Counted from the stretch's first letter, positions 1 through 8,212 are shown. The stretch: 64,000 bases of DNA from Promicromonospora sp. MEB111 (GCF_030209445.1 NZ_JARVSD010000001.1:62001-126000); one strand, 5' to 3'. The notes: generated by a model not told the origin, from the sequence alone. Numbers and translations are program-made.

Positions 1-513
1 GGCCTGGACGCGGGCCGCTTCGACACCATCGCGAACCAGGTGACCATCACCCCGGAGCGCGAGGCCGACTACGTCTTCTCGACGCCGTACACCGTGTCGA
101 CCGGTGTGCTCGTGGTGGCCGCGGACAACAACGACATCACCAGCTTCGCCGACCTGGACGGCAAGACCAGCGCCCAGTCGCTCACGAGCAACTGGAACGA
201 CCTCGCCAAGGAGAGCGGCGCCACGGTCGAGGCCGTCGAGGGCTGGGCGCAGGCCGTGGCACTGCTGGAGCAGGGCCGCGTGGACGCCACGATCAACGAC
301 AGCCTCACCTACCTCGACTACGCGAACACCGAGGACGCCTCCGGCATCAAGGTCGCCGCGGAGACGGACGAGGAGTCGCAGTCCGCGTTCGTCGTGACGC
401 CGGAGAACGAGGCGCTGGCCACGGCGATCGACGGTGCCCTGGAGGATCTGCGCGCCGACGGTACGCTCGCCGAGCTGGGCGAGAAGTACTTCGGCGAGGA
501 CGTCTCGGAGTGA
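1..513 (+). CDS. Polar amino-acid ABC transporter substrate-binding protein, 3' part
   Basis: The reading frame is open from base 1, so the start lies outside the window and only the last 170 residues are present. They match the second half of a SBP_bac_3 (periplasmic amino-acid binding) domain: a GRFD...NQVTIT-x-ER stretch followed by FSTPY near the beginning, then a DLDGK motif and a terminal LGEKYFGED of the kind seen in polar amino-acid binding proteins. It captures an amino acid outside the membrane and delivers it to the permease encoded next, 53 bases downstream, and the ATPase after that. The exact substrate cannot be read from the sequence; cystine or another polar amino acid is likely. 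Confidence 0.9.
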   Translation, partial: GLDAGRFDTIANQVTITPEREADYVFSTPYTVSTGVLVVAADNNDITSFADLDGKTSAQSLTSNWNDLAKESGATVEAVEGWAQAVALLEQGRVDATINDSLTYLDYANTEDASGIKVAAETDEESQSAFVVTPENEALATAIDGALEDLRADGTLAELGEKYFGEDVSE

Positions 514-566
514 CGCACCGCGTGACGCTCCCCGCCGGGCACCGCTGACGGCGCCGAGAGGGAGAC

Positions 567-1226
567 ATGGACTGGCAGCTCGTCGCCGACTCGTTCTGGC
601 CGCTCCTGCAGGGCGGCCTCACCGGCACCATCCCGCTCGCCCTGGCGTCGTTCGCGATCGGGCTGGTGCTCGCCCTGCTCGTGGCGCTCCTGCGGCTCTC
701 GCCGAACCCGGTGCTGTCGTGGATCGGCCGGGCGTACGTCTCGGTGATCCGCGGCACCCCGCTGCTGGTGCAGCTGTTCGTGATCTTCTACGGCATGCCG
801 GAGATCGGCATCCGCCTGGACCCGTGGCCGAGCGCCATCATCGCGTTCTCCCTGAACGTGGGCGGCTACGCGGCCGAGGTGGTGCGTGCGGCGATCCTGT
901 CCGTGCCCAAGGGCCAGTGGGAGGCAGCCTGGACCGTGGGCATGTCGCCGGTCCGGTCGCTGGGCCGGATCATCCTGCCCCAGGCCGCGCGGGTGTCGGT
1001 GCCGCCGCTGTCGAACACCTTCATCTCGCTGGTCAAGGACACGTCGCTCGCGTCGCTCATCCTGGTGACCGAGATGTTCCGCAAGGCGCAGGAGATCGCG
1101 GCGTTCTCGAGCGAGTTCCTGACCATCTACATCGAGGCGGCCTTCATCTACTGGTTGTTCTGCACGGTGTTGTCCACGGGGCAGAACGCACTCGAGAAGA
1201 GGCTGGACCGGTATGTCGCACACTGA
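567..1226 (+). CDS. Amino-acid ABC transporter permease
   Basis: This 219-residue integral membrane protein is a HisM/GlnP-type permease that forms the channel for the amino-acid importer. It has about five hydrophobic segments and the conserved cytoplasmic EAA loop ([20 protein letters not shown]) near residues 120-140 that docks on the ATPase. The ATG follows a GAGAGGGAGAC ribosome binding site. Its last 14 bases overlap the start of the ATPase gene, so the two are translationally coupled. Length is normal for the family. Confidence 0.93.
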   Translation: MDWQLVADSFWPLLQGGLTGTIPLALASFAIGLVLALLVALLRLSPNPVLSWIGRAYVSVIRGTPLLVQLFVIFYGMPEIGIRLDPWPSAIIAFSLNVGGYAAEVVRAAILSVPKGQWEAAWTVGMSPVRSLGRIILPQAARVSVPPLSNTFISLVKDTSLASLILVTEMFRKAQEIAAFSSEFLTIYIEAAFIYWLFCTVLSTGQNALEKRLDRYVAH

Positions 1227-2166
1227 GGACCGCCCCACCGGCAACCTGCTGACCGCCCGGGGCATCGAGAAGTCGTTCGGCACCAACCACGTGCTGCGCG
1301 GCGTCGACCTGGACGTGCGGCGCGGCGAGGTGGTCGCGCTGATCGGCGCCTCCGGCAGCGGCAAGACGACGGTGCTCCGCTCGCTCAACGGCCTGGAGAC
1401 GCCCGACGCCGGGCTGCTGGAGTTCGACGGCGGCCCCGCCGTCGACTTCGGCGCCCGGTCCGTGGCCCTCGGACGCCGGACCGGCGCCGACGGCGCGCCG
1501 GACGAGGAGACGGCGGCCGCGGACGCCCCGATCGACGACGCGCCGGCGGACGACGTGTCGGCCGACGACGTCCCGGCCGAGGAGGCCGCCGCCCGGTCCG
1601 GGTGGCTCGGGCGCCGCGCCGCGCGCCGTCAGGCCAAGACCGACCGGGCCGCCCTGCGCGACCGGTCCGCGATGGTGTTCCAGCACCACAACCTGTTCCC
1701 GCACCGTACGGTGCTGGAGAACGTGATCGAGGGCCCCACCCAGGTCCAGCGGGTCCCGCGGGAGACGGCGGTCGCCCGCGCCGAGGAACTGTTGGCCCGC
1801 GTCGGGCTGGCCGAGAAGCGCGACGCGTACCCGCACGAGCTGTCCGGCGGCCAGCAGCAGCGCGTCGGGATCGTGCGCGCGCTCGCGCTCCAGCCCGACC
1901 TGCTGCTGTTCGACGAGCCGACGTCGGCCCTCGACCCCGAGCTGGTGGGCGAGGTGCTGACCGTGATGAAGGAGCTCGCCGAGGAGGGCTGGACCATGGT
2001 GGTGGTCACCCACGAGCTGCAGTTCGCGCGCCAGGTCGCGTCCCAGGTGCTGTTCCTCGACGGCGGCGTGGTGGTCGAGCGCGGCGCCCCCGCGCAGATC
2101 TTCACGAATCCGGCCGAGGAGCGCACCCGCCAGTTCCTCAACCGGGTCCTCCACCCCCTCGACTGA
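1213..2166 (+). CDS. Amino-acid ABC transporter ATP-binding protein with acidic insert
   Basis: This 317-residue GlnQ/TcyC-type ATPase powers the importer of the two preceding genes. Walker A (GASGSGKTT) is at about 45-53, the Q-loop glutamine at 157, followed by the signature [10 protein letters not shown] and the Walker [13 protein letters not shown]. Family members are usually 240-260 residues; the excess is an Ala/Asp/Glu-rich, low-complexity insert at about 80-148, between the strand after Walker A and the Q-loop. The insert ends in a basic patch (RRAARRQAK). The catalytic motifs around it are intact, so the protein is probably active. The start overlaps the permease gene by 14 bases. 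A long palindrome follows the stop codon by 10 bases. Confidence 0.92.
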   Translation: MSHTEDRPTGNLLTARGIEKSFGTNHVLRGVDLDVRRGEVVALIGASGSGKTTVLRSLNGLETPDAGLLEFDGGPAVDFGARSVALGRRTGADGAPDEETAAADAPIDDAPADDVSADDVPAEEAAARSGWLGRRAARRQAKTDRAALRDRSAMVFQHHNLFPHRTVLENVIEGPTQVQRVPRETAVARAEELLARVGLAEKRDAYPHELSGGQQQRVGIVRALALQPDLLLFDEPTSALDPELVGEVLTVMKELAEEGWTMVVVTHELQFARQVASQVLFLDGGVVVERGAPAQIFTNPAEERTRQFLNRVLHPLD

Positions 2167-2176
2167 CCCATCCCCG

Positions 2177-2234
2177 TCGAGGCCTGAGTTTCTTCGCTTT
2201 GAGGCTGCTCAAAGCGAAGAAACTCAGGCCTCGA
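2177..2234. terminator. Perfect 27-bp palindrome between convergent genes (family GAGTTTCTTCGCTTT)
   Basis: Arms 2177-2203 and 2208-2234 are exact inverted repeats around a GCTG loop. It lies between the stop codons of the ABC ATPase and the convergent MFS gene and can terminate both. No U-run follows, as is common in actinobacteria. The core GAGTTTCTTCGCTTT and the GCTG loop recur at 7073-7140, so this is a repeated element and not only a local hairpin. Confidence 0.8.
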
Positions 2235-2270
2235 AAGGGAGCGGAGTACCGGTCGCGCCCTGTGCGCCGT

Positions 2271-3458
2271 CTAGGCGAGGGCGACCCGGCGAGGCAGCGC
2301 GTAGCCCAGCGCGAAGACGGCGAGCGCGGCCGCGGCCGCCCCGGCGCCGAGCAGGTCCAGCCACGCCGCGCCGAACGGCAGCACCGACGCGCCGACGACG
2401 GGCGCGACCGCGATCCCGATGTACATCGCCGTCGAGTACCAGGACAGGGACACCCCGGCGACGGCGGGGTCGACGTCGACCAGGCGGTGCTGGATGGGCA
2501 CGAGGGCCGTGGCGGTGCCCAGGCCCCAGACCCCGAACAGCACGGCGGTGCCCAGGTACGAGTCCTCCGCCGCGAACAGCGCGCCGAGGGAGACGACGAC
2601 CACGGCGAGGGCGCCGACCGCGGTGGGCCGCGCCCCGATCCGGTCGGTGAGGGAACCGCCCAACCAGTTGCCGACGAGCCCGGCGGCGCCGAAGACCAGC
2701 AGCAGCGTCGCGAGCGCCGTCCCGCTGCCGCCGGTCACGCCGCGCGTCACGGCCGAGCTGAAGATGTAGACCATGTTGAACGCGGCGGTGAAGAGCAGGG
2801 CCGTCATCAGGGCCAGGCCGATCCGGACGTCGCGCAGCACCGCGAACCGGGCGGCGAGGCCGGGTACCGACCCGGTCGGCACGGTGCGGGTGAGCAGCGC
2901 GACGACGACGGCGAGCACCGCCGCGAGCGCCGCCAGGATGCCGAGGGCGAGCCGCCAGCTCCCGAGGGCCGCCAGCGCGGTGCCCAGCGGAGAGCCGACG
3001 GCGGTCGCGAGCATGAACCCGAGGCCGACGACGCCGAGCGCGCGCCCCCGCTGCTCCGGGGGCACGAGCGTGGGAGCGGCCGCCATCGCGGCGGGCATGA
3101 GCGCAGCCCCGCCGAACGCGGCGACGACGCGCCCGGCGGTGAAGACGGTGAGGTCACCGGCAATGGCCGAGAGGGCGATGCCCGCGGCGATGAGGCCCAT
3201 GCCCGCACCCATCAGCGCGGCGCGGGACGCACGGGCGAACAGCACGGAGACCACCGGCGCGACGACCGCGACGATGATCGCGTACCAGGAGATGGAGTAG
3301 CTGACGGAGCTGGTGCTCGCACCGATCCCGTCGGCGATCTGCGGGAGCACGCCCGCGATGACGAAGGCGTTCGTGCCGACCACGAACAGCGCCGCCGCGA
3401 TCGCCGAGATCCGGAGATAGGCGCCCCGCAGCGAGTATGATTGTTCGATGAACGTCAT
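2271..3458 (-). CDS. MFS transporter, drug-efflux (AraJ/YdhP-like) type
   Basis: This 395-residue protein has about 12 hydrophobic segments and is almost free of long loops. It is typical of drug:H+ antiporter family 1 proteins such as AraJ/YdhP: an N-terminal FVVGTNAFVIAGVLP segment, an ALMGAG/GLI segment, and a central GSPLGTAL motif. It probably exports a small toxic compound across the cytoplasmic membrane. It is divergent from the ArsR-type regulator at 3530 with 71 bases between them; an operator-like palindrome there suggests that the regulator represses it. Substrate unknown. Confidence 0.88.
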   Translation of the reverse strand: MTFIEQSYSLRGAYLRISAIAAALFVVGTNAFVIAGVLPQIADGIGASTSSVSYSISWYAIIVAVVAPVVSVLFARASRAALMGAGMGLIAAGIALSAIAGDLTVFTAGRVVAAFGGAALMPAAMAAAPTLVPPEQRGRALGVVGLGFMLATAVGSPLGTALAALGSWRLALGILAALAAVLAVVVALLTRTVPTGSVPGLAARFAVLRDVRIGLALMTALLFTAAFNMVYIFSSAVTRGVTGGSGTALATLLLVFGAAGLVGNWLGGSLTDRIGARPTAVGALAVVVVSLGALFAAEDSYLGTAVLFGVWGLGTATALVPIQHRLVDVDPAVAGVSLSWYSTAMYIGIAVAPVVGASVLPFGAAWLDLLGAGAAAAALAVFALGYALPRRVALA

Positions 3459-3477
3459 ACCATCGAGCCTACGTGAC

Positions 3478-3497
3478 AGTTCGATGGTTGTCGAACT
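3478..3497. promoter_or_regulatory. Probable ArsR-type operator between MFS gene and its regulator
   Basis: AGTTCGA-N6-TCGAACT is a perfect inverted repeat centred in the 71-base divergent region. A second related palindrome, GTTCGATGAAC, begins at about 3443 and overlaps the first codons of the MFS gene. Two sites of the same half-sequence (GTTCGA) are what a dimeric winged-helix repressor controlling both promoters would need. Binding is inferred. Confidence 0.55.
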
Positions 3498-3529
3498 ATT
3501 TGCCCGGACCGATGTCGTCGAGGTGAGTC

Positions 3530-3835
3530 ATGGGTGACTATCCCAGCCCGGACATGGCCGAGGTCGAGCTCGTCGACGTGCTCAAGGCCCTCGGCGATCC
3601 CGTGCGCCTGCAGATCGTGCACAAGCTGGCCGACGGCGAGCCCAAGCCCAAGACCCTCGACGGCTGGGGCCTGGACCTCACCAAGTCGACCATGTCGCAC
3701 CACTTCCGCACGCTGCGCGAGGCCGGCCTCACGCGCACGATCGTGCACGGCCGCACGCACGCCATCCAGCTGCGCCGCGACGAGCTCGACGACAAGTTCC
3801 CGGGCCTGATCGCCGCCGTGCTCGCCGAGCGGTGA
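3530..3835 (+). CDS. ArsR-family winged-helix transcriptional regulator
   Basis: This 101-residue protein is a single ArsR/SmtB winged helix: an ALGDPVRLQIVHKLADGE helix pair near 21-38, then a recognition helix region with KSTMSHHFRTLREAGL at about 52-67 and a wing with RTHAIQLRRDEL. No CxC metal-binding motif is visible, so it probably senses an organic ligand or redox state and not arsenic. It sits head-to-head with the MFS exporter and is its likely repressor. The ATG follows GAGGTGAGTC. Confidence 0.9.
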   Translation: MGDYPSPDMAEVELVDVLKALGDPVRLQIVHKLADGEPKPKTLDGWGLDLTKSTMSHHFRTLREAGLTRTIVHGRTHAIQLRRDELDDKFPGLIAAVLAER

Positions 3836-3854
3836 CCACCACGCCCGGGCCTGG

Positions 3855-4622
3855 TCACCGCTGGCGCGGCCGGGGCGGGCGCGGCCGGCCCGGCAGCGGT
3901 TCGAGCGCGGCCAGCACCTCGTCCCGGCTCGGGGCGGCGGCGTCCAGCACCACCCGGCCCGGCCGGGCGCCGAGCACCACCACGCGGTCGGCCAGGGCGA
4001 GGGCCTCGTCCACGTCGTGCGTCACGAGCACCACGGCTCGCTGCCCGACGCCGGCGGCCCGCTCGCTCTGACGGCCGGCGTCGGCGAGCCCGACCCCCGC
4101 CAGCCACTCGTTCATCCGCCGCCGCGTGATCGGGTCCAGGGCGCCGAACGGCTCGTCGAGCAACAGCACGGGCCGTCCGGCCAGGCAGGTGCGGAGCAGC
4201 GCGAGCCGCTGCCGCATCCCGCCCGACAGCTCGTGGGGCCAGGCCCGCTCGAAGCCCGCCAGGCCGAACGTCTCGAACAGCTCGGCGGCGCGCGCCTCGG
4301 CGTCGGCCCGCGGCACCCGCGCGATCCGGGCGCCGAGCAGCGCGTTGGACCACGCCCGGCGCCACGGCAGCAGCCCGTCCCGCTGCGGCATCCAGGCCGT
4401 CGCGGCTCCGCCGTCCGGCAATGTGGGGAGCGTGAGCTCCCCCGAGACCGTCGCGGCCGGCGGCAGCATGCCGCCGAGCGCGCGCAGCAGCGTCGACTTG
4501 CCGCACCCCGAGGGCCCGACGACGGCGACGAACTCGCCGTCGGCCACCGCGAGATCCACGCCGTCCAGGGCCAGGACGTCGCCGAACCGGACGCTCAGCC
4601 CGGACGCCGAGAGCACGCTCAC
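3855..4622 (-). CDS. thiZ: Thiamine/HMP ABC transporter ATP-binding protein
   Basis: This 255-residue ATPase is of the nitrate/sulfonate/taurine type. Walker A GPSGCGKST is at 36-44, the signature LSGGMRQRLAL in the middle, and Walker B PVLLLDEPFGALD follows. It energises uptake of thiamine or its pyrimidine precursor HMP with the permease and binding protein encoded upstream. The GTG start at 4622 overlaps the stop of the binding-protein gene (GTGA), so it is translationally coupled. A second in-frame GTG two codons later is possible. The substrate assignment rests on the operon: a TPP riboswitch heads it. A short poorly conserved insert follows the D-loop region. Confidence 0.88.
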   Translation of the reverse strand: MSVLSASGLSVRFGDVLALDGVDLAVADGEFVAVVGPSGCGKSTLLRALGGMLPPAATVSGELTLPTLPDGGAATAWMPQRDGLLPWRRAWSNALLGARIARVPRADAEARAAELFETFGLAGFERAWPHELSGGMRQRLALLRTCLAGRPVLLLDEPFGALDPITRRRMNEWLAGVGLADAGRQSERAAGVGQRAVVLVTHDVDEALALADRVVVLGARPGRVVLDAAAPSRDEVLAALEPLPGRPRPPRPRQR

Positions 4623-5716
4623 GGCTGGCCGTCGGCGTCGGCGTCGTCCGCGTCGGTGTCGCCCGCGCTGGCGTCGCCCGCGGTGCCGGCCGCGTCGTCG
4701 GAACCGGCCGCGCCCGGCAGGTAGTCGTCGGTCCAGGCGGCGTCCGTGTCGAACCCGGGTTCGGTCAGCCCCTCCTCCTCGAGGAACCCGACGAACCCGT
4801 CCCACACGTCGGCGCGCTGCACGCCCCACTCGCCGGACGCGTACTGCGGGGCGAGCCACCGCGCGCTCGCCCCGACCAGCTCCGGGTCGAGCTCCGGCGC
4901 GGCCTCCAGCAGCACCTGCGCCGCCCGGTCGGGGTCGGCGGCCGCTTTGTCGTACCCGCGCGCGAGCGCGGCCAGGAACCCGCGGGCGACGTCCGGCTCC
5001 TCGTCGAGCAGCGACCGGGACGTCGCCACGAGCGGCGTGTACCAGTCGGGGATGCAGTCGAGGCGGTCCCGGAACGCGATGGTGTCGACGTCGAGCCCGT
5101 CCACCTCGCCCAGCCGGATCGTGTCCCAGGCGTCGAACACCCAGGCGGTGTCGAACTGGTCCTCGGTGAGGCCGATGCGGAAGTCGTCGCTGACGAGCGG
5201 CGTGAACTCGACCTGCGCGGGATCGCCGCCGTCGCACTCCACGAGCTTGCTGATCAGGGCCTTCTCGAGGTCGGACTCGTAGGACCCGTACCGCTTGCCC
5301 TCCAGGTCCTTGGGCCGCGTGATCCCGTCGTCCGCGAGGCTGATCAGCGACGACGTGTTGTGCTCGATCACGGTCGCGACGGAGACGACGTCGGCGCCCG
5401 CCGCCCGCGCGGGGACCAGACCCTCCGCCACGGAGTAGGCGAAGTCGGCCTGGCCCGCCGCGACGAGCTGCAGACCCGACGTCTCGCCGGGCTCGACGAT
5501 CTCGACGTCGAGCCCCTCCTCCTCGAACCAGCCCTCGGCCCGGGCCAGGTACAGGCCGGAGTGGTTGGTGTTGGGCGTCCAGTCGAGCACGACGGTGACC
5601 TCGCGCAGGCCGCCGTCGGACGCCGTGTCGGCGGTGCCCGCGGCGGCGCCGCAGCCTGCGAGCGCCAGCGGCGCGATCGCAGCGAGGGCCAGGGCGGGGG
5701 TACGGGACAGGTTCAT
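4619..5716 (-). CDS. thiY: Thiamine-pyrimidine (HMP) precursor binding lipoprotein, NMT1/THI5-like
   Basis: This 365-residue protein has a lipoprotein signal with lipobox ALAGC (Cys22) and an NMT1/THI5-like domain. The LDWTPNTNHSGLYLA stretch near residue 50 is characteristic of ThiY-type HMP-binding proteins, followed by GWFEEEGLDVEIVEPG. It should be anchored outside the membrane and pass formylaminopyrimidine/HMP to the permease. The C-terminal 35 residues are an Ala/Asp/Gly-rich tail not typical of the family. The ATG overlaps the permease stop (ATGA). The family also contains riboflavin and other binders, but the upstream TPP riboswitch favours a thiamine precursor. Confidence 0.88.
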   Translation of the reverse strand: MNLSRTPALALAAIAPLALAGCGAAAGTADTASDGGLREVTVVLDWTPNTNHSGLYLARAEGWFEEEGLDVEIVEPGETSGLQLVAAGQADFAYSVAEGLVPARAAGADVVSVATVIEHNTSSLISLADDGITRPKDLEGKRYGSYESDLEKALISKLVECDGGDPAQVEFTPLVSDDFRIGLTEDQFDTAWVFDAWDTIRLGEVDGLDVDTIAFRDRLDCIPDWYTPLVATSRSLLDEEPDVARGFLAALARGYDKAAADPDRAAQVLLEAAPELDPELVGASARWLAPQYASGEWGVQRADVWDGFVGFLEEEGLTEPGFDTDAAWTDDYLPGAAGSDDAAGTAGDASAGDTDADDADADGQP

Positions 5717-6522
5717 GATTTTCCTCTCTGCCACGGCGTCGCGACGCGTGTGAGCGCGGCGACGAGGGCGAAGAACAGGCCGGACAGGAAAGCGATCAGG
5801 ACGACGCCCACGAAGATCTGGTCCACGGCGTACGCCTTGCGGGACCGCTGCACGAACACGCCGAGGCCGGACTGCCCGGCGAGGTACTCGGCGACCACGG
5901 CCGCGCCCACCGCGTAGGTCGCGGCGACCCGCAGGCCTGCGAGCGCACCGGGGACCGACGCCGGCAGGCGGACCAGCAGGAACTGGTCCAAGCGGGTACC
6001 GCCCAGGCCGGCGACCATGTCGGAGTGCTCGGCGTCGACGGCGCGCATCGCCCCCACCGCCGAGACCAGGACGGGGAAGAAGACGGTGAGCGACACCAGG
6101 ATCACCTTGGGCAGCAGGCCGAAGCCCGCCCAGAGGATCATCAGCGGCGCGAGCACGACGACCGGCACCGTCTGCGTGAGCACGACGAGCGGGTACACCG
6201 CGTCGCCGGTCACGCGGGAGGCCGTGACCACGATGCCGAGCAGCAGGCCGGCGACCGCGCCGAGCGCGAGCCCGGCGGCGGCCTCGGTGAGCGTGGTCGC
6301 GACGTGCGGGCCGAGCAACGGCGCCACCTCGACGGCGGTCCGGGCCACCTGCGACGGCGCGGGCAGCACGAACTCGGGTACGGCCGCGAGGCGGACCCAC
6401 CCCTCCCAGACCGCGAGCAGCAGGACGACGGTGAGGAGCGGGGCGACGACGCGTCCCGCCCGCCGCCGTCCGACGGCGGTCCGCGACTCAGCCGCGGACC
6501 GTCGTCGAACGACCTGGCTCAC
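5713..6522 (-). CDS. thiX: Thiamine/HMP ABC transporter permease
   Basis: This 269-residue SsuC/TauC-type permease has about six membrane segments and a conserved GG-x-RLDQFLLVRLPASVPGALAG-type EAA loop. It begins with a basic cytoplasmic N-terminus (SQVVRRRSAAESR). I chose the GTG at 6522, since it overlaps the stop of the thiamine-binding gene in a GTGA and the longer open frame upstream runs into the riboswitch leader. It forms the membrane channel for the thiamine-precursor importer. Confidence 0.88.
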   Translation of the reverse strand: MSQVVRRRSAAESRTAVGRRRAGRVVAPLLTVVLLLAVWEGWVRLAAVPEFVLPAPSQVARTAVEVAPLLGPHVATTLTEAAAGLALGAVAGLLLGIVVTASRVTGDAVYPLVVLTQTVPVVVLAPLMILWAGFGLLPKVILVSLTVFFPVLVSAVGAMRAVDAEHSDMVAGLGGTRLDQFLLVRLPASVPGALAGLRVAATYAVGAAVVAEYLAGQSGLGVFVQRSRKAYAVDQIFVGVVLIAFLSGLFFALVAALTRVATPWQRGKS

Positions 6523-6812
6523 GCGCGGAACTTGGTGACGAGGTCCGCGATGGTGGGGCCGGCGTCGTCGGCGCCCTGGCTGACCTTGATGTTGGACTGG
6601 ACGCCGTCCGCGCCGGCGACGAGCGTCGCCTCGTGGACGGCGCGCAGCAGCGCCCACACCTCGTCGGGGCTGCCCTGGACGAACGTGCCCATGGCGCCCA
6701 CCTCGTAGGTGAGCCCGGACGCCTGGATGACGGCGATGGCGGCGTCCACGTGCGCGTACTTCGCGTCGGGCGTGCCGCTGGGGCGGGGAGAGACCTGGAT
6801 CTCGGCGAGCAT
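6519..6812 (-). CDS. Thiamine-binding protein, MTH1187/YkoF (DUF77) family
   Basis: This 97-residue protein belongs to the small ferredoxin-fold family in which B. subtilis YkoF binds thiamine. It starts MLAEIQVSPRP and contains a GAMGTFVQG segment and a C-terminal VSQGADDAGPT typical of the family. It has no signal peptide, so it acts in the cytosol, probably binding or sensing the imported vitamin. It is the first gene of the operon. The start ATG is fixed by GGAGGTCGCAC directly upstream, and this ribosome site is part of a hairpin (6815-6847) under riboswitch control. Confidence 0.88.
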   Translation of the reverse strand: MLAEIQVSPRPSGTPDAKYAHVDAAIAVIQASGLTYEVGAMGTFVQGSPDEVWALLRAVHEATLVAGADGVQSNIKVSQGADDAGPTIADLVTKFRA

Positions 6813-6814
6813 GT

Positions 6815-6847
6815 GCGACCTCCGTGCACGGGCATGCCGGAGGTCGC
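6815..6847 (-). promoter_or_regulatory. Shine-Dalgarno-sequestering hairpin (riboswitch expression platform)
   Basis: On the minus strand GCGACCTCC (6847-6839) is exactly complementary to GGAGGTCGC (6823-6815), which contains the ribosome binding site of the thiamine-binding gene three bases before its ATG. The 9-bp stem would hide that site. It lies about 70 bases downstream of the TPP aptamer, so ligand-dependent switching of translation is the natural reading; the alternative pairing was not modelled. Confidence 0.7.
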
Positions 6848-6914
6848 CGGTTCCCGACAGGGGGCGCGCGACCACGCCCCCGCGCAGGGGACGGCCTCGA
6901 CCGAACGCCCGTGC

Positions 6915-7024
6915 CGTCAGGCACGTCCTTCCGCTGGCATTACCCAGTTCAAGTGATCGGGTCGACGGCGTCGGGCGTGCTGCCCAGGCCTTCCTCTCAG
7001 CCCGGCTACCCCGAGCTCCCCGCG
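6915..7024 (-). ncRNA. TPP riboswitch (THI element)
   Basis: Read on the minus strand this has the conserved parts in order: GCGGGGAGCTCGGGGTAGCC, then CTGAGAGG (7000-6993), an extra stem-loop of about 30 bases, then GACCCGATCACTTGAACTGG and TAATGCCAGCGGAAGGA (6942-6926). These are the TPP aptamer signatures. It sits upstream of the four-gene thiamine uptake operon and should shut it down when thiamine pyrophosphate is plentiful. Confidence 0.94.
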
Positions 7025-7072
7025 TTGGCGGGGCCACGGTACCGCTGGTCGCGGGAGGTGCGGAAGCCTGCT

Positions 7073-7140
7073 CACCTTCGAGGCCCGAGTTTCTTCGCTT
7101 TCAGGCTGCTGAAAGCGAAGAAACTCGGGCCTCGAAGGTG
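7073..7140. terminator. Perfect 32-bp palindrome (family GAGTTTCTTCGCTTT), second copy
   Basis: Arms 7073-7104 and 7109-7140 are exact inverted repeats around GCTG. It lies 20 bases beyond the stop of the oxidoreductase gene and upstream of the riboswitch leader, so it should terminate the oxidoreductase transcript. The inner arm and loop match 2177-2234 except for single paired changes (e.g. TTTGAG/CTCAAA here TTTCAG/CTGAAA), which keep the stem intact. Confidence 0.8.
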
Positions 7141-7159
7141 ACCGGGAGGGAGGGTCAGG

Positions 7160-8140
7160 TCACTCCCCCGGGTACTTGAGGCCGATCTGCTCGCGGATCG
7201 TGTCCAGGGTGGCCATGATCGCCACCGTCTCCTCGCGCGGGAGCAGCGGGCTGTCCAGCTCGCCGGCCGCCACCAGACGCTCGGCCTCGGCGGCCTGGAA
7301 GTGCATGCCGCGGCCCGTCACCTCGGCGCGGAAGGTCTCGGTCTCGGTGCCCGAGGCGTCGTAGACGTGCACGGTCGACGGGTTGTACCAGGTCGCGTCG
7401 ATCTCGATGCGGCCCTCAGTACCCAGGATCGAGGCCCGGTTGGGCCCGCGGGTGTCCGACGCCGAGACGGTCGTGGCGACCCGGGCGCCGTCGTACCCGA
7501 AGATCGTGGCAACGGTGGCGTCCGCACCCGTCTCCTTGAACGTCGCGTGCGACTGCACCGTGAGCGGCTCGCCGAACAGGTCCCAGGCGAACGAGACCGG
7601 GTAGATGCCCAGGTCCAGCAGGGAGCCGCCGCCCAGGGCGAGGTCGTTGATGCGGTGGGCCGGGTCGTCGGGCAGGTCCTGGGTGTGGTCCACCAGCAGG
7701 GTGCGCACCTCGCCGAGCGCGCCCGACGCGATGATCTCGCGCACGCGCGCCATGTGCGGCAGGAACCGGGTCCACATGGCCTCCAGGACCACGAGCCCCT
7801 TCGACTCCGCCAGGTCCACGACCTCGCGCGCCTCGGCGGCGTTGAGCGTGAACGGCTTCTCGACCAGCACGTGCTTGCCGGCCTCCAGCACGAGCTTGGC
7901 GGCCTCCGCGTGCATGGGGTGCGGCGTGGCCACGTAGACGATGTCGACCTCGGGGTCGTTCACGAGGTTCTCGTAGGAGCCGTGCGCCGTCGGGATGCCG
8001 AACCGGTCGGCGAACTCGCGGGCCTTCTCCAGGGATCGTGACCCCACCGCCTGCACGGTGAAGCCGTTGTCGTTCAGGTCTGATGTGAAGCTCGCGGCGA
8101 TCCCGCCGGCCGCCAGGATGCCCCATCGCAGGTGTGTCAT
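7160..8140 (-). CDS. Gfo/Idh/MocA-family NAD(P)-dependent oxidoreductase
   Basis: This 326-residue protein has an N-terminal Rossmann fold (WGILAAGGIAASFTSDL, residues 5-21) and the family EKPF motif (HVLVEKPFTLNA) near 94, with the catalytic lysine. The C-terminal half is the usual alpha/beta substrate domain (GGGSLLDLGIYPV). Relatives oxidise sugars, inositols or trans-dihydrodiols; the substrate cannot be read here. It is cytosolic and monocistronic, flanked by a palindromic hairpin on each side. Confidence 0.9.
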   Translation of the reverse strand: MTHLRWGILAAGGIAASFTSDLNDNGFTVQAVGSRSLEKAREFADRFGIPTAHGSYENLVNDPEVDIVYVATPHPMHAEAAKLVLEAGKHVLVEKPFTLNAAEAREVVDLAESKGLVVLEAMWTRFLPHMARVREIIASGALGEVRTLLVDHTQDLPDDPAHRINDLALGGGSLLDLGIYPVSFAWDLFGEPLTVQSHATFKETGADATVATIFGYDGARVATTVSASDTRGPNRASILGTEGRIEIDATWYNPSTVHVYDASGTETETFRAEVTGRGMHFQAAEAERLVAAGELDSPLLPREETVAIMATLDTIREQIGLKYPGE

Positions 8141-8164
8141 GCGTTCGAGCGTAGTGCCCGCAGA

Positions 8165-8212
8165 ACGTGTCAGACGCTCAGGTCACCCGAGGGACCTGAG
8201 CGTCTGACACGT
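8165..8212. terminator. 20-bp palindrome (family GTGTCAGA..GGTC), copy 1
   Basis: Arms 8165-8184 and 8193-8212 are exact inverted repeats with loop ACCCGAGG. It lies 16 bases beyond the stop of the M6 protease gene, where it can end that transcript, and just upstream of the oxidoreductase start. The outer arm GTGTCAGACG and inner CAGGTC match the copies at 34341, 36518 and 51425. Confidence 0.75.
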
